Positions 21,242-29,659 are shown, numbered from the stretch's first letter. The stretch is DNA of 35,757 nucleotides from Bacteroidota bacterium (GCA_016722525.1 JADKJB010000021.1:1-35757), one strand, 5' to 3'. Numbers and translations are program-made. Notes: a model not told the origin generated them from the sequence alone.

Positions 21242-22057
21242 CGATTTATGTCTGGAGCTGAGCACTATTGTAACCCACCGTTACAGCACATCTTTTACCA
21301 GGGGGATTAAAACATTGCATAAACGTTTTCACAAACCTATTTATGCCATATATGGATTTGTTCGTTTAGCAGATGAAATAGTTGATACATTTCATGATTT
21401 CGATAAAAAATCATTACTTGAAAATTTTAAAAAAGATACCTGGGTAGCAATTGATTCCAAAATAAGTACTAACCCAATTTTACATGCCTTTCAATTAATA
21501 GTAAATAAATACCAGATAGATAAAGACCTCATTGAAGCATTTCTTTACAGTATGGAAATGGATCTGGAGAAAAGAACCTATGATGCTAATTTTTATCAAA
21601 AATATATTTATGGTTCTGCCGAAGTGGTAGGTCTGATGTGCCTTAGAGTTTTTTGCGAAGGCGATTCTATTCTTCACGACCAACTGGTTGAGCCGGCAAA
21701 AAAATTAGGTTCTGCATTTCAGAAGGTAAATTTTTACGTGATTTAAAAAGTGATTACAAAGAAAGAGGACGAGTATATTTCCCGGGTGTTGATTTTGATG
21801 AATTCGATAACACAGCTAAAGAAAATATTGAAAAAAATATTGATGAAGATTTCAAGGCTGCCTACCCAGGACTAATGAAGTTACCTAAAGATGTTAGACC
21901 AGGTGTATATACAGCATTCATCTACTATAGGGAATTACTCAAAAAAATTCAAAAAGTGCCGGCTAGTGATGTGATGAAAATGAGGATACGAGTTCCTGAT
22001 AATGAAAAATTGGTGCTTTTACTTAGAACTTACAGCAAATTCGGATTCAATTTATAA
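21228..22057 (+). CDS. crtB: Phytoene synthase / squalene-synthase family (frameshift)
   Basis: Condenses two geranylgeranyl diphosphates to phytoene, the step before CrtI. The first aspartate-rich motif is DEIVDTFHD, and the region YIYGSAEVVGLMCLRVF is typical of the family. The T run at 21731-21735 lacks one base; restoring it gives FLRDLKSDYKERGRVYFPG, the second active-site region. The repaired protein has about 276 residues, the usual length. It follows crtI with a 14-base overlap. No crtZ, crtY or other carotenoid gene lies in the window, so the end product is unknown. Confidence 0.93.
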
Positions 22058-22233
22058 TCTGACACCATCAAATTTTACCTGCATCTTTCAGCAATCCATG
22101 TCTGGAATTCTACACCAAAGCTATTATACACTTCTTTAACAAACATGTTGTGGGTTTTCTGAAATTCAGAATAAATTTTTAGCGCACTTTTTCCTAATAA
22201 AAAAAGAAAATACAAGAGTAGTTATAAAAAAAT

Positions 22234-22263
22234 AACTCCCGGCAACACTACTTACCGGGAGTT
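22234..22263. terminator. Bidirectional intrinsic terminator between crtB and the TonB-like gene
   Basis: A 9-bp perfect inverted repeat, AACTCCCGG and CCGGGAGTT, with a 12-base loop. It lies between the convergent ends of crtB (22057) and the minus-strand gene ending at 22288. On the minus strand the stem is followed by a T-rich tail (ATTTTTTTAT), so it suits that gene best; on the plus strand the tail is weaker. Confidence 0.75.
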
Positions 22264-22287
22264 TCCTTCAATAAGCAATTCACACTT

Positions 22288-22798
22288 TTAAAATGTTATT
22301 GTAATTGTACCTTTTTGTTCTAAAGGCATTATAGGACTTGTATCAAACATTACACTTTGAGCCGCTTGCTTGGCTTTAGTAAACAAATAATTGCTAGTAG
22401 TAGTCGATCCTTCAATACCCGGAACGGCTTTGATAACATTTCCATATTTATTAATAGTAATCTCAACAACTACAATGCCCTTTTCCATAGTCAGATTATC
22501 AATTTTAGGCTCTTTAGTCATTTTGCGGCCAGCCATTACATAAGTTACCCCTTTGGTACTGGATGTGGAAGGTTCGGATGGCTTTACTACTGCCGGTGTG
22601 GTGGAGTCGAAAATGAGAGAACTTACTTCAGCAACTTTAAAACTCATTTCATTTCCTTGGAAATTGAATTTAATGACACCGTCAGCAAATGATTTTACTT
22701 CTCCATTCATTTTCTCCTGATTTCAACACAATTACATGCTGAGCAGTCAACGTTAAACAAATGGAAGAAAAAAGAAAGAGGGCAAATAATTTTTTCAT
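22288..22798 (-). CDS. Secreted protein with TonB-like C-terminal domain (frameshift)
   Basis: A signal peptide begins at the ATG at 22798 (MKKLFALFLFSSICLTLTAQ) and is joined to the main frame across an indel in the A run at 22710-22713; the main frame alone would start inside the gene at MNGEVKSF. Residues after the signal (VIVLKSGE.MNGEVKSF) resemble short periplasmic beta domains of Bacteroidota. The C-terminal part (about 85 residues) has MEKGIVVVEITINKYGNVIK, spacing and ending (GTITITF) like the TonB C-terminal fold. It lacks the long proline-rich spacer and the N-terminal transmembrane anchor of a true TonB, so it is not an obvious energy transducer. About 169-170 residues after repair. 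Confidence 0.7.
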
Positions 22799-22881
22799 AT
22801 TGTTTGTTGTATTTAAAGTTAAAGGTTTTAGGCAAAAAACAATTAATTACTACAGTGAAGTCAAGTTATATAATCGAAACA

Positions 22882-22889
22882 CAAAATTA
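22882..22889 (-). promoter_or_regulatory. Possible -7 box of the TonB-like gene
   Basis: On the minus strand this reads TAATTTTG, an exact match to TAnnTTTG, about 84 bases before the ATG at 22798. No TTG is found at the usual -33 distance, so support is moderate. Confidence 0.35.
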
Positions 22890-23057
22890 CTATAAATTAA
22901 AACGTAATAAAGTTTAATTTTATGATATTCCTGACAATTTAATTAACAGTGTTTAAGATTCCTTCATAATGATCTAAAGCAACTGCTTTTAGATAAAAAC
23001 CAAATCAGTGGCTCTATTTGAATTGAGCACAACAGCCCTGCCATCTGATATTTTGGC

Positions 23058-23065
23058 TAAATTTG
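23058..23065 (+). promoter_or_regulatory. Probable -7 box of the ABC exporter
   Basis: TAAATTTG, an exact match to TAnnTTTG, 31 bases before the ATG at 23097. The -33 position carries CTG rather than TTG (about 17 bases upstream), a weak match. Confidence 0.5.
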
Positions 23066-23096
23066 TCCTTTAACTGCACAAATCGAGTTTACTTCA

Positions 23097-24863
23097 ATGA
23101 AACTATTATTTCAATACTTAAAAAATTATAAAAACCTGGTGTTTCTGGCACTTTTCCTTGCAACCGTGAACCAGGTATTTTCGCTTCTTGATCCCTGGAT
23201 ATTCCGTAAAATAATTGATAATTATGTCACACAACCTGAAAAATACACCACACCCGAATTTCTGAAAGGGGCCGGATTACTGATCCTGGCGGCAATGGGA
23301 GCTGCATTTATGTCGAGGGTGGCTAAAAACTTTCAGGATTATTATGTTAACTCCATCACTCAAAGATTGGGTGCACAGATTTATGCCGATGGGCTGAAGC
23401 ATTCACTGGAACTACCCTATCAGGTTTTCGAAGACCAGCGCAGTGGTGAAACATTAGGTAAGTTGCAAAAAGTGAGGACCGATTCAGAACGATTAATTTC
23501 TGCATCTGTAAATATCCTTTTCACATCTATTGTGGGAATAATATTTGTCACCATTTATTCTATACAGGTATATCCGTTAATTGCTCCGGTTTATTTTTCA
23601 ATGATTCCACTTCTGGCCATTTTAAGTTCAGTTTTAAGCAAGCGAATTAAAAAAATTCAAAAAAAGATTGTTGCTGAAACCACTGCTTTGGCAGGAAGCA
23701 CTACTGAATCGCTGCGGAATATTGAACTGGTAAAAAGTCTGGGGCTTGCTAATCAGGAAATTACTCGTTTGAATTCCACCACCGATAAAATACTTCAGCT
23801 CGAGCTTAAAAAAGTAAAATATATACGCAGTCTAAGTTTTATTCAGGGAACCTTTGTGAACCTGTTGCGGAACTGTTTACTATTTTTTATGATGTATCTG
23901 GTGTTTATGGAAAAAATTACTGTAGGTGAGTTTTTCTCCCTCTTTATTTATTCATTTTTCATTTTTGGTCCTTTGCAGGAAATGGGCAATATCATTAATA
24001 TTTATCGGGAGACCGAAGTGTCGTTAAATAATTTTGAAGATATTTTAAAGATGGAAAAAGAACCGGCACCTATTAATCCAGTCAAACTGGGTGAGATAAA
24101 TAAACTGGAATTCAGAGATGTTTCCTTCAAGCACCAGACAGCAGTGAATAACGCCATTTCAAATATCAATTTTAAAACCGGCCTCGGCGAAACAATTGCT
24201 TTTGTAGGACCTTCAGGATCCGGAAAAACTACTCTGGTGAAAATGCTGGTTGGTTTATATCGTCCACTAAAAGGTGAAATATTTTACAACAACCATAGAT
24301 ATGACGAAGTAAGGATGGATGAACTTCGTAACCAGATTGGTTTTGTTACTCAGGATACTCAACTGTTTTCAGGAACCATCAGAGAGAATTTACTTTTTGT
24401 AAATCCAAATGCCAGTGATGAGGAGTGTGTACATGTTTTGAATATGGCTGCCTGCCAGTCGTTGCTTGAGCGAGCCGACAAAGGACTTGATACAGTAATT
24501 GGTGAAGGAGGCGTAAAAGTATCAGGAGGAGAAAAGCAACGATTATCAATTGCCCGTGCCTTACTTCGTAAACCCACTCTATTGGTTTTTGATGAAGCAA
24601 CCTCTGCACTTGATTCGTTGACAGAAGAAGAAATCAACGAAACAATCCGAGATCTCTCAGGGAATAAAAATCATATTACCATTCTTATCGCTCATAGACT
24701 TTCTACCATCATGCATTCCGATTCTATTTTCGTACTTGAACAGGGGCGCATAGTTGAACAGGGAAAACATGCCGATTTAATTGATCAAAAAGGACTCTAT
24801 TATGCAATGTGGAGACAACAGATCGGAGAACGACCTGTTGGTAACAGAGCTGTGCTAGCTTAA
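23097..24863 (+). CDS. ABC transporter, fused permease and ATPase (MsbA-type exporter)
   Basis: Inner-membrane exporter half-transporter that should work as a homodimer. It is intact at 588 residues. Residues 1-310 form a six-helix exporter domain. The ATPase domain follows, with Walker A GPSGSGKTTLVKML, Q-loop QIGFVTQDTQLFSGTIREN, signature VSGGEKQRLSIARALL, Walker B LLVFDEATSALDS and the H-loop histidine in LIAHRLSTI. The substrate cannot be read from sequence; homologues include lipid A flippase MsbA and multidrug exporters. It stands alone, with -7 box at 23058-23065. The 232-base gap that follows contains no gene or hairpin that I recognise. Confidence 0.93.
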   Translation: MKLLFQYLKNYKNLVFLALFLATVNQVFSLLDPWIFRKIIDNYVTQPEKYTTPEFLKGAGLLILAAMGAAFMSRVAKNFQDYYVNSITQRLGAQIYADGLKHSLELPYQVFEDQRSGETLGKLQKVRTDSERLISASVNILFTSIVGIIFVTIYSIQVYPLIAPVYFSMIPLLAILSSVLSKRIKKIQKKIVAETTALAGSTTESLRNIELVKSLGLANQEITRLNSTTDKILQLELKKVKYIRSLSFIQGTFVNLLRNCLLFFMMYLVFMEKITVGEFFSLFIYSFFIFGPLQEMGNIINIYRETEVSLNNFEDILKMEKEPAPINPVKLGEINKLEFRDVSFKHQTAVNNAISNINFKTGLGETIAFVGPSGSGKTTLVKMLVGLYRPLKGEIFYNNHRYDEVRMDELRNQIGFVTQDTQLFSGTIRENLLFVNPNASDEECVHVLNMAACQSLLERADKGLDTVIGEGGVKVSGGEKQRLSIARALLRKPTLLVFDEATSALDSLTEEEINETIRDLSGNKNHITILIAHRLSTIMHSDSIFVLEQGRIVEQGKHADLIDQKGLYYAMWRQQIGERPVGNRAVLA

Positions 24864-25095
24864 ACTTATTTAGTAGGTTTGTAGATTGTAATCCGTGGTC
24901 ACCGCTTACTTGATAAGAGGCAAGTACTGCAGAGATAGAAGTTACAAAAAATTAAATTCTGATTGCTTGGGTTTTTGAGCGTTGTTTATTTATGATATAT
25001 ACTATTGAAGCTTTAACGTATTTTGATTCAACTATGATTCAGGCAAAAATAAAATTTGATCAATTATGCTCCAGCAATGATCCAATTGCAACTCA

Positions 25096-25726
25096 ATGAA
25101 ATTCGATAAACACATAAATAGTATTCGTACAGCGTTAACTTTTCCGTTGCCTGGAGAAACTGCGCAATACTTAATGGCACCTAAAGAAAGGAAGTCGAAA
25201 ATAGAGTATCTTTCTCAAAACAAGGAACCTCGATTAAGCAGTGTTTTAATCTTATTTTACCCGAATGAAAAAGGCGAATTGCACACCCTGTTTATACAGC
25301 GCCCGATCAATGAGAGTGTACACAGTGGTCAGATCGCCTTTCCGGGAGGAAAGCTGGATGATGAAGACGCAGATTTATCCACGACTGCAATCAGGGAAAC
25401 ATGAAGAAATTGGAATTGCACCGGAAAACATAGAAATAATAGGATCATTAACCAACTTATTTATTCCTGCCAGTAATTTCCTGGTGCATCCTTTTGTTGG
25501 CAAGATAGATTTCACTCCTGTTTTCATCCCAAATCCTGATGAAGTCATGGCTGTTTTACCTGCTTCTTTAGTCGAATTATTATCATTTAAAACTGAACAG
25601 CAGTTTTTCAACACCTCCTATGGCAACCTTATGGCCCCTTATTTTAAATTCAATGAGCATCCCATTTGGGGCGCTACCGCAATGATTGTAAGCGAATTAA
25701 AAGAGGTGATTAAAAAGGTTTTGTAA
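25096..25726 (+). CDS. Nudix hydrolase, CoA pyrophosphatase type (frameshift)
   Basis: Probable coenzyme A pyrophosphatase, splitting CoA or related compounds into phosphopantetheine and adenosine 3',5'-bisphosphate. The upstream family motif is LFIQRPINESVHSGQIAFPG and the Nudix box is GGKLDDEDADLSTTAIRET followed by HEEIG, the second half lying in another frame. Two bases missing at about 25396-25402 (CA/AC dinucleotide) explain the break. The repaired protein has about 210 residues, the usual size. Start: ATG at 25096, with no better alternative. The pattern RP..ESVHSGQIAFPGG is what separates CoA-type enzymes from other Nudix proteins; the substrate is inferred from family. Confidence 0.88.
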
Positions 25727-25733
25727 AATGTCG

Positions 25734-25741
25734 TATATTTG
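25734..25741 (+). promoter_or_regulatory. Probable -7 box of the peptidylprolyl isomerase gene
   Basis: TATATTTG, an exact match to TAnnTTTG, 78 bases before the ATG at 25819, just after the stop of the Nudix gene. A TTG only 10 bases upstream is too close to be a -33 element. Confidence 0.4.
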
Positions 25742-25818
25742 CAAATCAAAATAATCAGAGTTGGTAAACCTATCTCCACTCTTTATTTATCATCTATTGT
25801 TCATCATTAAATTAACTT

Positions 25819-26256
25819 ATGCGCACAGCAACAATTTACACTGACAAAGGCAACATGGAAGTTGAGTTCTTTGATAAAGATGCTCCCAACACTGTTGACA
25901 ATTTTTGCAATCTGGCAAAAAAAGGATTTTATAATGGTTTAAAATTTCATCGGGTGATTCCTGATTTTGTAATTCAGGGAGGTTGCCCTAAAGGTGATGG
26001 CACAGGTGGCCCCGGATACAAAATTAAATGCGAATTAAACGGTGAAAACCAATACCACGATAAGGGTGTGCTATCTATGGCTCATGCCGGAAGAGACACC
26101 GGTGGGTCACAGTTTTTTATCTGCCACAGCAGAAAAAATACTGCGCATCTCGACAGAGTTCACACTTGCTTTGGAAAGGTGGTAGATGGTTTGGATATAA
26201 TTGATGACATCCGTCAGGGTGATTTGATTCAGAAAATTGAAATACACGAAGAATAA
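25819..26256 (+). CDS. Cyclophilin-type peptidyl-prolyl cis-trans isomerase
   Basis: Accelerates cis-trans isomerisation of proline peptide bonds. It is intact at 145 residues, a compact bacterial cyclophilin (PpiB-like). The catalytic and binding residues are in FHRVIPDFVIQGG, with the arginine of the active site, and GGSQFFICHS, and DRVHTCFGKVVDGLD. There is no signal peptide, so it is probably cytoplasmic. It lies 92 bases after the Nudix gene, with its own -7 box. A strong hairpin follows at 26291-26333. Confidence 0.95.
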   Translation: MRTATIYTDKGNMEVEFFDKDAPNTVDNFCNLAKKGFYNGLKFHRVIPDFVIQGGCPKGDGTGGPGYKIKCELNGENQYHDKGVLSMAHAGRDTGGSQFFICHSRKNTAHLDRVHTCFGKVVDGLDIIDDIRQGDLIQKIEIHEE

Positions 26257-26290
26257 AATACTTTATTCTATTTCATAAAATTAATTTTAC

Positions 26291-26333
26291 AACACGTAAC
26301 TTTATTCATCTCTGCTGAATAAAGTTACGTGTT
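26291..26333. terminator. Intrinsic terminator, 18-bp perfect stem
   Basis: AACACGTAACTTTATTCA (26291-26308) and its exact reverse complement (26316-26333) are separated by a 7-base loop, TCTCTGC. It lies between the convergent ends of the cyclophilin gene (26256) and the Omp28-like gene (26436), so it can serve both directions. The plus-strand tail is TTGTGTTTG, the minus-strand tail TTGTAAAATTAATTTT; neither is a clean T run, but the stem is long. Confidence 0.85.
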
Positions 26334-26435
26334 TGTGTTTGCATCCAAAATAGATTTCAACTTAATGATTAATGGTTGCAAGTATTTTTAATCCACCAAT
26401 TTCATTTGAATTTCTATTCTTTTTTATTAAATTTT

Positions 26436-27317
26436 TTAATCCCAGTTTTTAAGCGCGCCAATTTTAGCTTTTTGAACATTTAATACTTCATGAGTTAATG
26501 ATGTACTACCTGTTTTATTGATGAATGCTACCACATAAAGTTCAGAGGTATTCATTCCTGCAACGTTAACTGTAAATGTTTTTTTTAGCAATCCATCCGT
26601 AACCAGTTTTGAAACTTCAATAGCATCTCCCATATTAGCAGTTAGCACTTTTCGTGCAACGTAATTATGTTTATAACCCACAATTGGATTTCCTAAATTA
26701 TAATAAGGACTTGATCCATCCGCATTGTAAAAATTTACCTGATCATACCCTGAACCCGTTCCAGAAACATTATTTTCAACCAGATAAACTGATAAGTTAT
26801 GTGATCCAGTCAGGTTCGCCCTGAAAGCAGCCTGGACTTCAATGGCAGCATTGGTACCGTTTAGGGTTGAATTTATTGCAAGTCCGCATTTGGCAGTTCC
26901 AGCGATTGCAGTGGTAGTATTGGATAGCCATTGAGTGCGATTGAGCAACACATTGTTTAGGGAGGGGAGCCGATTTACCATCCCGTATGCAGGATTCGAA
27001 CTAAATGTTGCATCCAGAGTCATAAATAATGGAATTTGCATCGCATCAGATTGATGAATCGCCACAGCTATTACTTTTCCGGGGTATGCACTTATCACTT
27101 GACCACACTTAGTTTCCGCATCAGGACAGGTCCCACTCCATGCAGCAGTGTGATATTCTAAAAGAACCTTTTTGGTGAATGAACCAGGAGGAGTTGAAAT
27201 AGATTTAATTGGAGGGGGTTCTAAAATTGGATCTGGAACCACGTCTTCCTCTTTGCTACAAGAAAAAATCACTGTCAATAAGCATAACATTACGGTAAAC
27301 CATTTGATTTCTTTCAT
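26436..27317 (-). CDS. Omp28-like outer-membrane lipoprotein
   Basis: Omp28-family lipoprotein of unknown exact function, 293 residues. The N-terminus has a lipoprotein signal with cysteine at residue 20 (VIFSC), followed by SKEED, a lysine and acidic run like the lipoprotein export signal of Bacteroidota, so it is probably exposed on the surface. The family region KKVLLEYHTAAWSGTCPDAE and KCGQVISAYPGKVIAVAIHQ follows at residues about 48-85: thioredoxin-like in appearance, with two cysteines separated by CPDAETKC. The rest is predicted beta-rich, ending in MNTSELYVVAFINKTGSTSL. It stands alone and is convergent with the cyclophilin gene. The promoter is not clear: a TACTTTTA at 27347-27354 on the minus strand differs from the consensus at one position. 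Confidence 0.88.
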   Translation of the reverse strand: MKEIKWFTVMLCLLTVIFSCSKEEDVVPDPILEPPPIKSISTPPGSFTKKVLLEYHTAAWSGTCPDAETKCGQVISAYPGKVIAVAIHQSDAMQIPLFMTLDATFSSNPAYGMVNRLPSLNNVLLNRTQWLSNTTTAIAGTAKCGLAINSTLNGTNAAIEVQAAFRANLTGSHNLSVYLVENNVSGTGSGYDQVNFYNADGSSPYYNLGNPIVGYKHNYVARKVLTANMGDAIEVSKLVTDGLLKKTFTVNVAGMNTSELYVVAFINKTGSTSLTHEVLNVQKAKIGALKNWD

Positions 27318-27397
27318 CCTTTTTCTTTTTCAGTTTAATACTTCCCTAAAAGTACCATGAAATTGAAGTGAAGAAGTCAATATTCCATGGGAAGGGT

Positions 27398-27405
27398 TAC
27401 TTTTG
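27398..27405 (+). promoter_or_regulatory. Possible -7 box upstream of the second Nudix gene
   Basis: TACTTTTG, an exact match to TAnnTTTG, 106 bases before the ATG at 27511. No TTG at the -33 distance. The distance to the gene makes it uncertain. Confidence 0.25.
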
Positions 27406-27510
27406 AAAGATAATTGGGTTAAATGTTCCTTTTTTACGACTTCCTGAAATAACAAAACAATTGCATCCACTTCGAAACCAGCATCAACAACTAATTGTTA
27501 AGGAAATTCA

Positions 27511-27980
27511 ATGACACACTATTCTTTACCAAAGCCTATCTTTAACGTAAGAGTTTATGGAATTTTAATCCATGAGAGCCGTTTGCTGGTATCGGATGAG
27601 ATACATGTAGGTCAAAAAATCACAAAATTTCCCGGAGGGGGACTTCAATTTGGAGAAGGTACAACAGCTGGTCTTAAACGAGAATTTATGGAAGAGCTGG
27701 AATTGGAAATAGCAATTAAGCATCATTACTATACGGTCGATTTCTTTCAACCTCGGCATTTGACCCAACGCAACAGGTTATCAGCATCTATTACATTGTT
27801 GAAAGTGATAAAAGTTCGCAAATTAAAGTTGCAAAAGAAAAATTTCTTTTCAGCAACTCAGAAGATGGTGCGCAATCGTTACGATGGGTGTTATTAAAGG
27901 AATTAGGAGCAACTGAATTCACCTTCCCAATTGACCAACATGTAGCAAAAATGCTTTCAAAAACAAATCAAGGAACATAA
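27511..27980 (+). CDS. Nudix hydrolase (frameshift)
   Basis: Small hydrolase of nucleotide-like diphosphates; substrate unknown. The N-terminal strands PIFNVRVYGILIHESRLLVS lead to a Nudix box GGGLQFGEGTTAGLKREFME followed by ELELE, close to the consensus GX5EX7REUXEEXGU but with ELELEI in the last part. A T missing at about 27751-27756 breaks the frame. The repaired join is TVDFFQPSAFDPTQQVISIY, then ESDKSSQIKVAKEKF to a stop at 27980. About 156 residues. It overlaps the convergent rlpA by 13 bases. Confidence 0.85.
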
Positions 27981-28654
27981 ATTGCAACTTTCATAAATCC
28001 CTTTTTTTCGTAATAATCCTTCACTTTCAAAGCTTCCTTCTTATTGGCAATTCCGGAAATCAATATATGATACATTGTTTTACCTGGAGTAACTTTTGTT
28101 CCAATAAAAACTTTATTTACGTTTTCCTTTAAATAAAGATCATTAGCAATATATATGGCATGCAGCAAATCACCGGTAGACCATAGTGAGAGTGTCACTT
28201 TCTCCAATTCACCTTTGTTTCCCAAACAATCAACCACATCTGAAGCATGAAAAGCACTTTCAAGTTCAGGTGTCAATTGAATAATATCAAGCACCTCAAT
28301 TTTAACCGGTACTAAACCATGATGGTACCCTCCTATTCGCCTTGCAGCGGCCTCTGATAAATCAATTATACGATTCTTCGCGTATGGTCCCCGATCGTTA
28401 ACTCTGACAATGATATTAAAATTATTTTCCTTGTTGGTTACATTCAGATAAGTATCAAAAGGATACGTGCGATGGGCAGCAGTGTAATCAAAGTAATTAA
28501 AAGACTCACCGTTTGCAGTTTTTCTACCTTGAAAACCTTTCGAGTAATAGGATGCCTTTCCATCCGATTTATGATCATCGGGAATTGAATCCTGTGAATA
28601 AGATTTTAAATTTAAGAGGGACAACAGAAAGACAAAAACCCACATTCGTTTCAT
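27968..28654 (-). CDS. rlpA: RlpA-like septal/peptidoglycan protein with SPOR domain
   Basis: Secreted protein of 228 residues with a signal peptide (MKRMWVFVFLLSLLNLKSYS). The double-psi beta-barrel of the RlpA family covers about residues 30-125: GKASYYSKGFQGRKTANGE, TAAHRTYPFDTYLNV and VRVNDRGPYAKNRIIDLSEA. The C-terminal 70 residues resemble a SPOR domain, which binds denuded peptidoglycan at division sites. RlpA proteins cut or bind peptidoglycan at the septum. The ATG at 28654 is preferred over the TTG at 28657. Its last 13 bases overlap the convergent Nudix gene. No clear -7 box precedes it. Confidence 0.9.
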   Translation of the reverse strand: MKRMWVFVFLLSLLNLKSYSQDSIPDDHKSDGKASYYSKGFQGRKTANGESFNYFDYTAAHRTYPFDTYLNVTNKENNFNIIVRVNDRGPYAKNRIIDLSEAAARRIGGYHHGLVPVKIEVLDIIQLTPELESAFHASDVVDCLGNKGELEKVTLSLWSTGDLLHAIYIANDLYLKENVNKVFIGTKVTPGKTMYHILISGIANKKEALKVKDYYEKKGFMKVAIYVP

Positions 28655-28787
28655 CAAACAATGATATGGAAAATAATTGAAAATTACTATTTAAAATAAA
28701 GAAATAGTTAAGTTTCAGCGAATTAAATAGTTGCTAAAGTATAAGGAATTGATGTTCTCGACTTACATCAAAAAAACATCTCAACAA

Positions 28788-29357
28788 TTACTGAGTTAAT
28801 CGTTTGGTCATCACATTTTCTACATGGTTAAAAAGCTGCACCGGAGTAAAAGTACGCCAGGGGAAATGATTCAATTCGCCACCAAAAAGGAGATAATAAT
28901 CGATATTGTTTTTCGAAAACTCAGCAAGTACATGATCCATAAAATTGAGGGCAACGATCCAACCATCTTCAATATCATCGAACCATTCCTGATAATAACA
29001 GTCGTCGGAAGCATGAAAATTTAAAACATTTTCGCCTATAAGAATAAACTTGGTAATACCTTTTCCAACCATATCATCAATAAGATCACGTTTGAGTATC
29101 ATGATGTCATTGTTGATGCAATCGTTCCACTCACCAATTAATTCAATGACTGCAAATTGCATCTCATAATCGGCGAAAATAACTTTGAGATAAAGGGTGC
29201 TGGAGCCAAAATAATCCCATTGCGGATGAATAAAATAATTGTAGATGGTATTGGTATATTCAAATTCACTGTATTCCCTTCCATAAAAAGGCGAAAGCTC
29301 ATCCTCATCAGCAATGTATAAATCGCGCCAGCGGTAATAAGGTTCTATGTCTTGCAT
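28788..29357 (-). CDS. Conserved Bacteroidota protein of unknown function
   Basis: A 189-residue protein that I do not assign to any known function, though its style of sequence is familiar from Bacteroidota. It is acidic and rich in aromatic residues: IEPYYRWRDLYIADEDELSP, SPFYGREYSEFEYTNTIYNY, IELIGEWNDCINNDIMILKR, GENVLNFHASDDCYYQEWFD and NHFPWRTFTPVQLFNHVENV. There is no signal peptide and no membrane segment, so it is probably cytoplasmic. I start it at the ATG at 29357 (MQDIEPYYRW). A longer frame to 29399 exists, but its first 14 codons lie in the repeat array and are unlikely to be coding. It lies between rlpA and murQ on the same strand. Confidence 0.75.
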   Translation of the reverse strand: MQDIEPYYRWRDLYIADEDELSPFYGREYSEFEYTNTIYNYFIHPQWDYFGSSTLYLKVIFADYEMQFAVIELIGEWNDCINNDIMILKRDLIDDMVGKGITKFILIGENVLNFHASDDCYYQEWFDDIEDGWIVALNFMDHVLAEFSKNNIDYYLLFGGELNHFPWRTFTPVQLFNHVENVMTKRLTQ

Positions 29358-29363
29358 TTTTTT

Positions 29364-29610
29364 AGTGGCAAGTGTAAAGTGACAAGTGTAAAGTGACAAG
29401 TGACAAGTTACAAGTTACAAGTGTAAAGTGACAAGTTACAAGTGATAAGTGATAAGTGATAAGTTACAAGTGATAAGTTACAAGTTACAAGTTACAAGTG
29501 ATAAGTGATAAGTGATACAAGTTACAAGTGACAAGTGATCAGTTGACTTTGCCGCTCGATAACTGATGACTGTTCACTGCGGACTTCATACTGCCGACTG
29601 GTGACTGGAA
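29364..29610. repeat. Heptanucleotide-period array, AAGTKWY and ACTGNNN units in one phase
   Basis: A 7-base period runs through about 247 bases. From 29364 to about 29540 the core is AGT, in units such as AAGTGAC, AAGTTAC, AAGTGAT and AAGTGTA. Then AGTTGAC (29541), TTTGCCG and CTCGATA keep the phase, and seven units with core ACTG follow at 29562-29610 (ACTGATG, ACTGTTC, ACTGCGG, ACTTCAT, ACTGCCG, ACTGGTG, ACTGGAA). Successive AGT cores are 7 bases apart except one 9-base step near 29515. It lies between murQ (ends 29660) and the unknown gene (starts 29357). No function is known to me. Confidence 0.9.
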
Positions 29611-29612
29611 TA

Positions 29613-29620
29613 CAAAGATA
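29613..29620 (-). promoter_or_regulatory. Possible -7 box at the edge of the heptamer array
   Basis: On the minus strand this reads TATCTTTG, an exact match to TAnnTTTG, directly beside the last ACTG unit. A transcript from here would begin in the array and run through it to the unknown gene at 29357. No -33 TTG at the expected distance. Confidence 0.4.
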
Positions 29621-29659
29621 AGGTCAAAAGAGGAAAAAAGATAAACTCTAAAAAAAAAA

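Noticed and set aside
28788..29399. Longer N-terminus for the unknown gene, starting at 29399
   Set aside because: The first 14 codons come from the heptamer array; the ATG at 29357 gives a sensible N-terminus.
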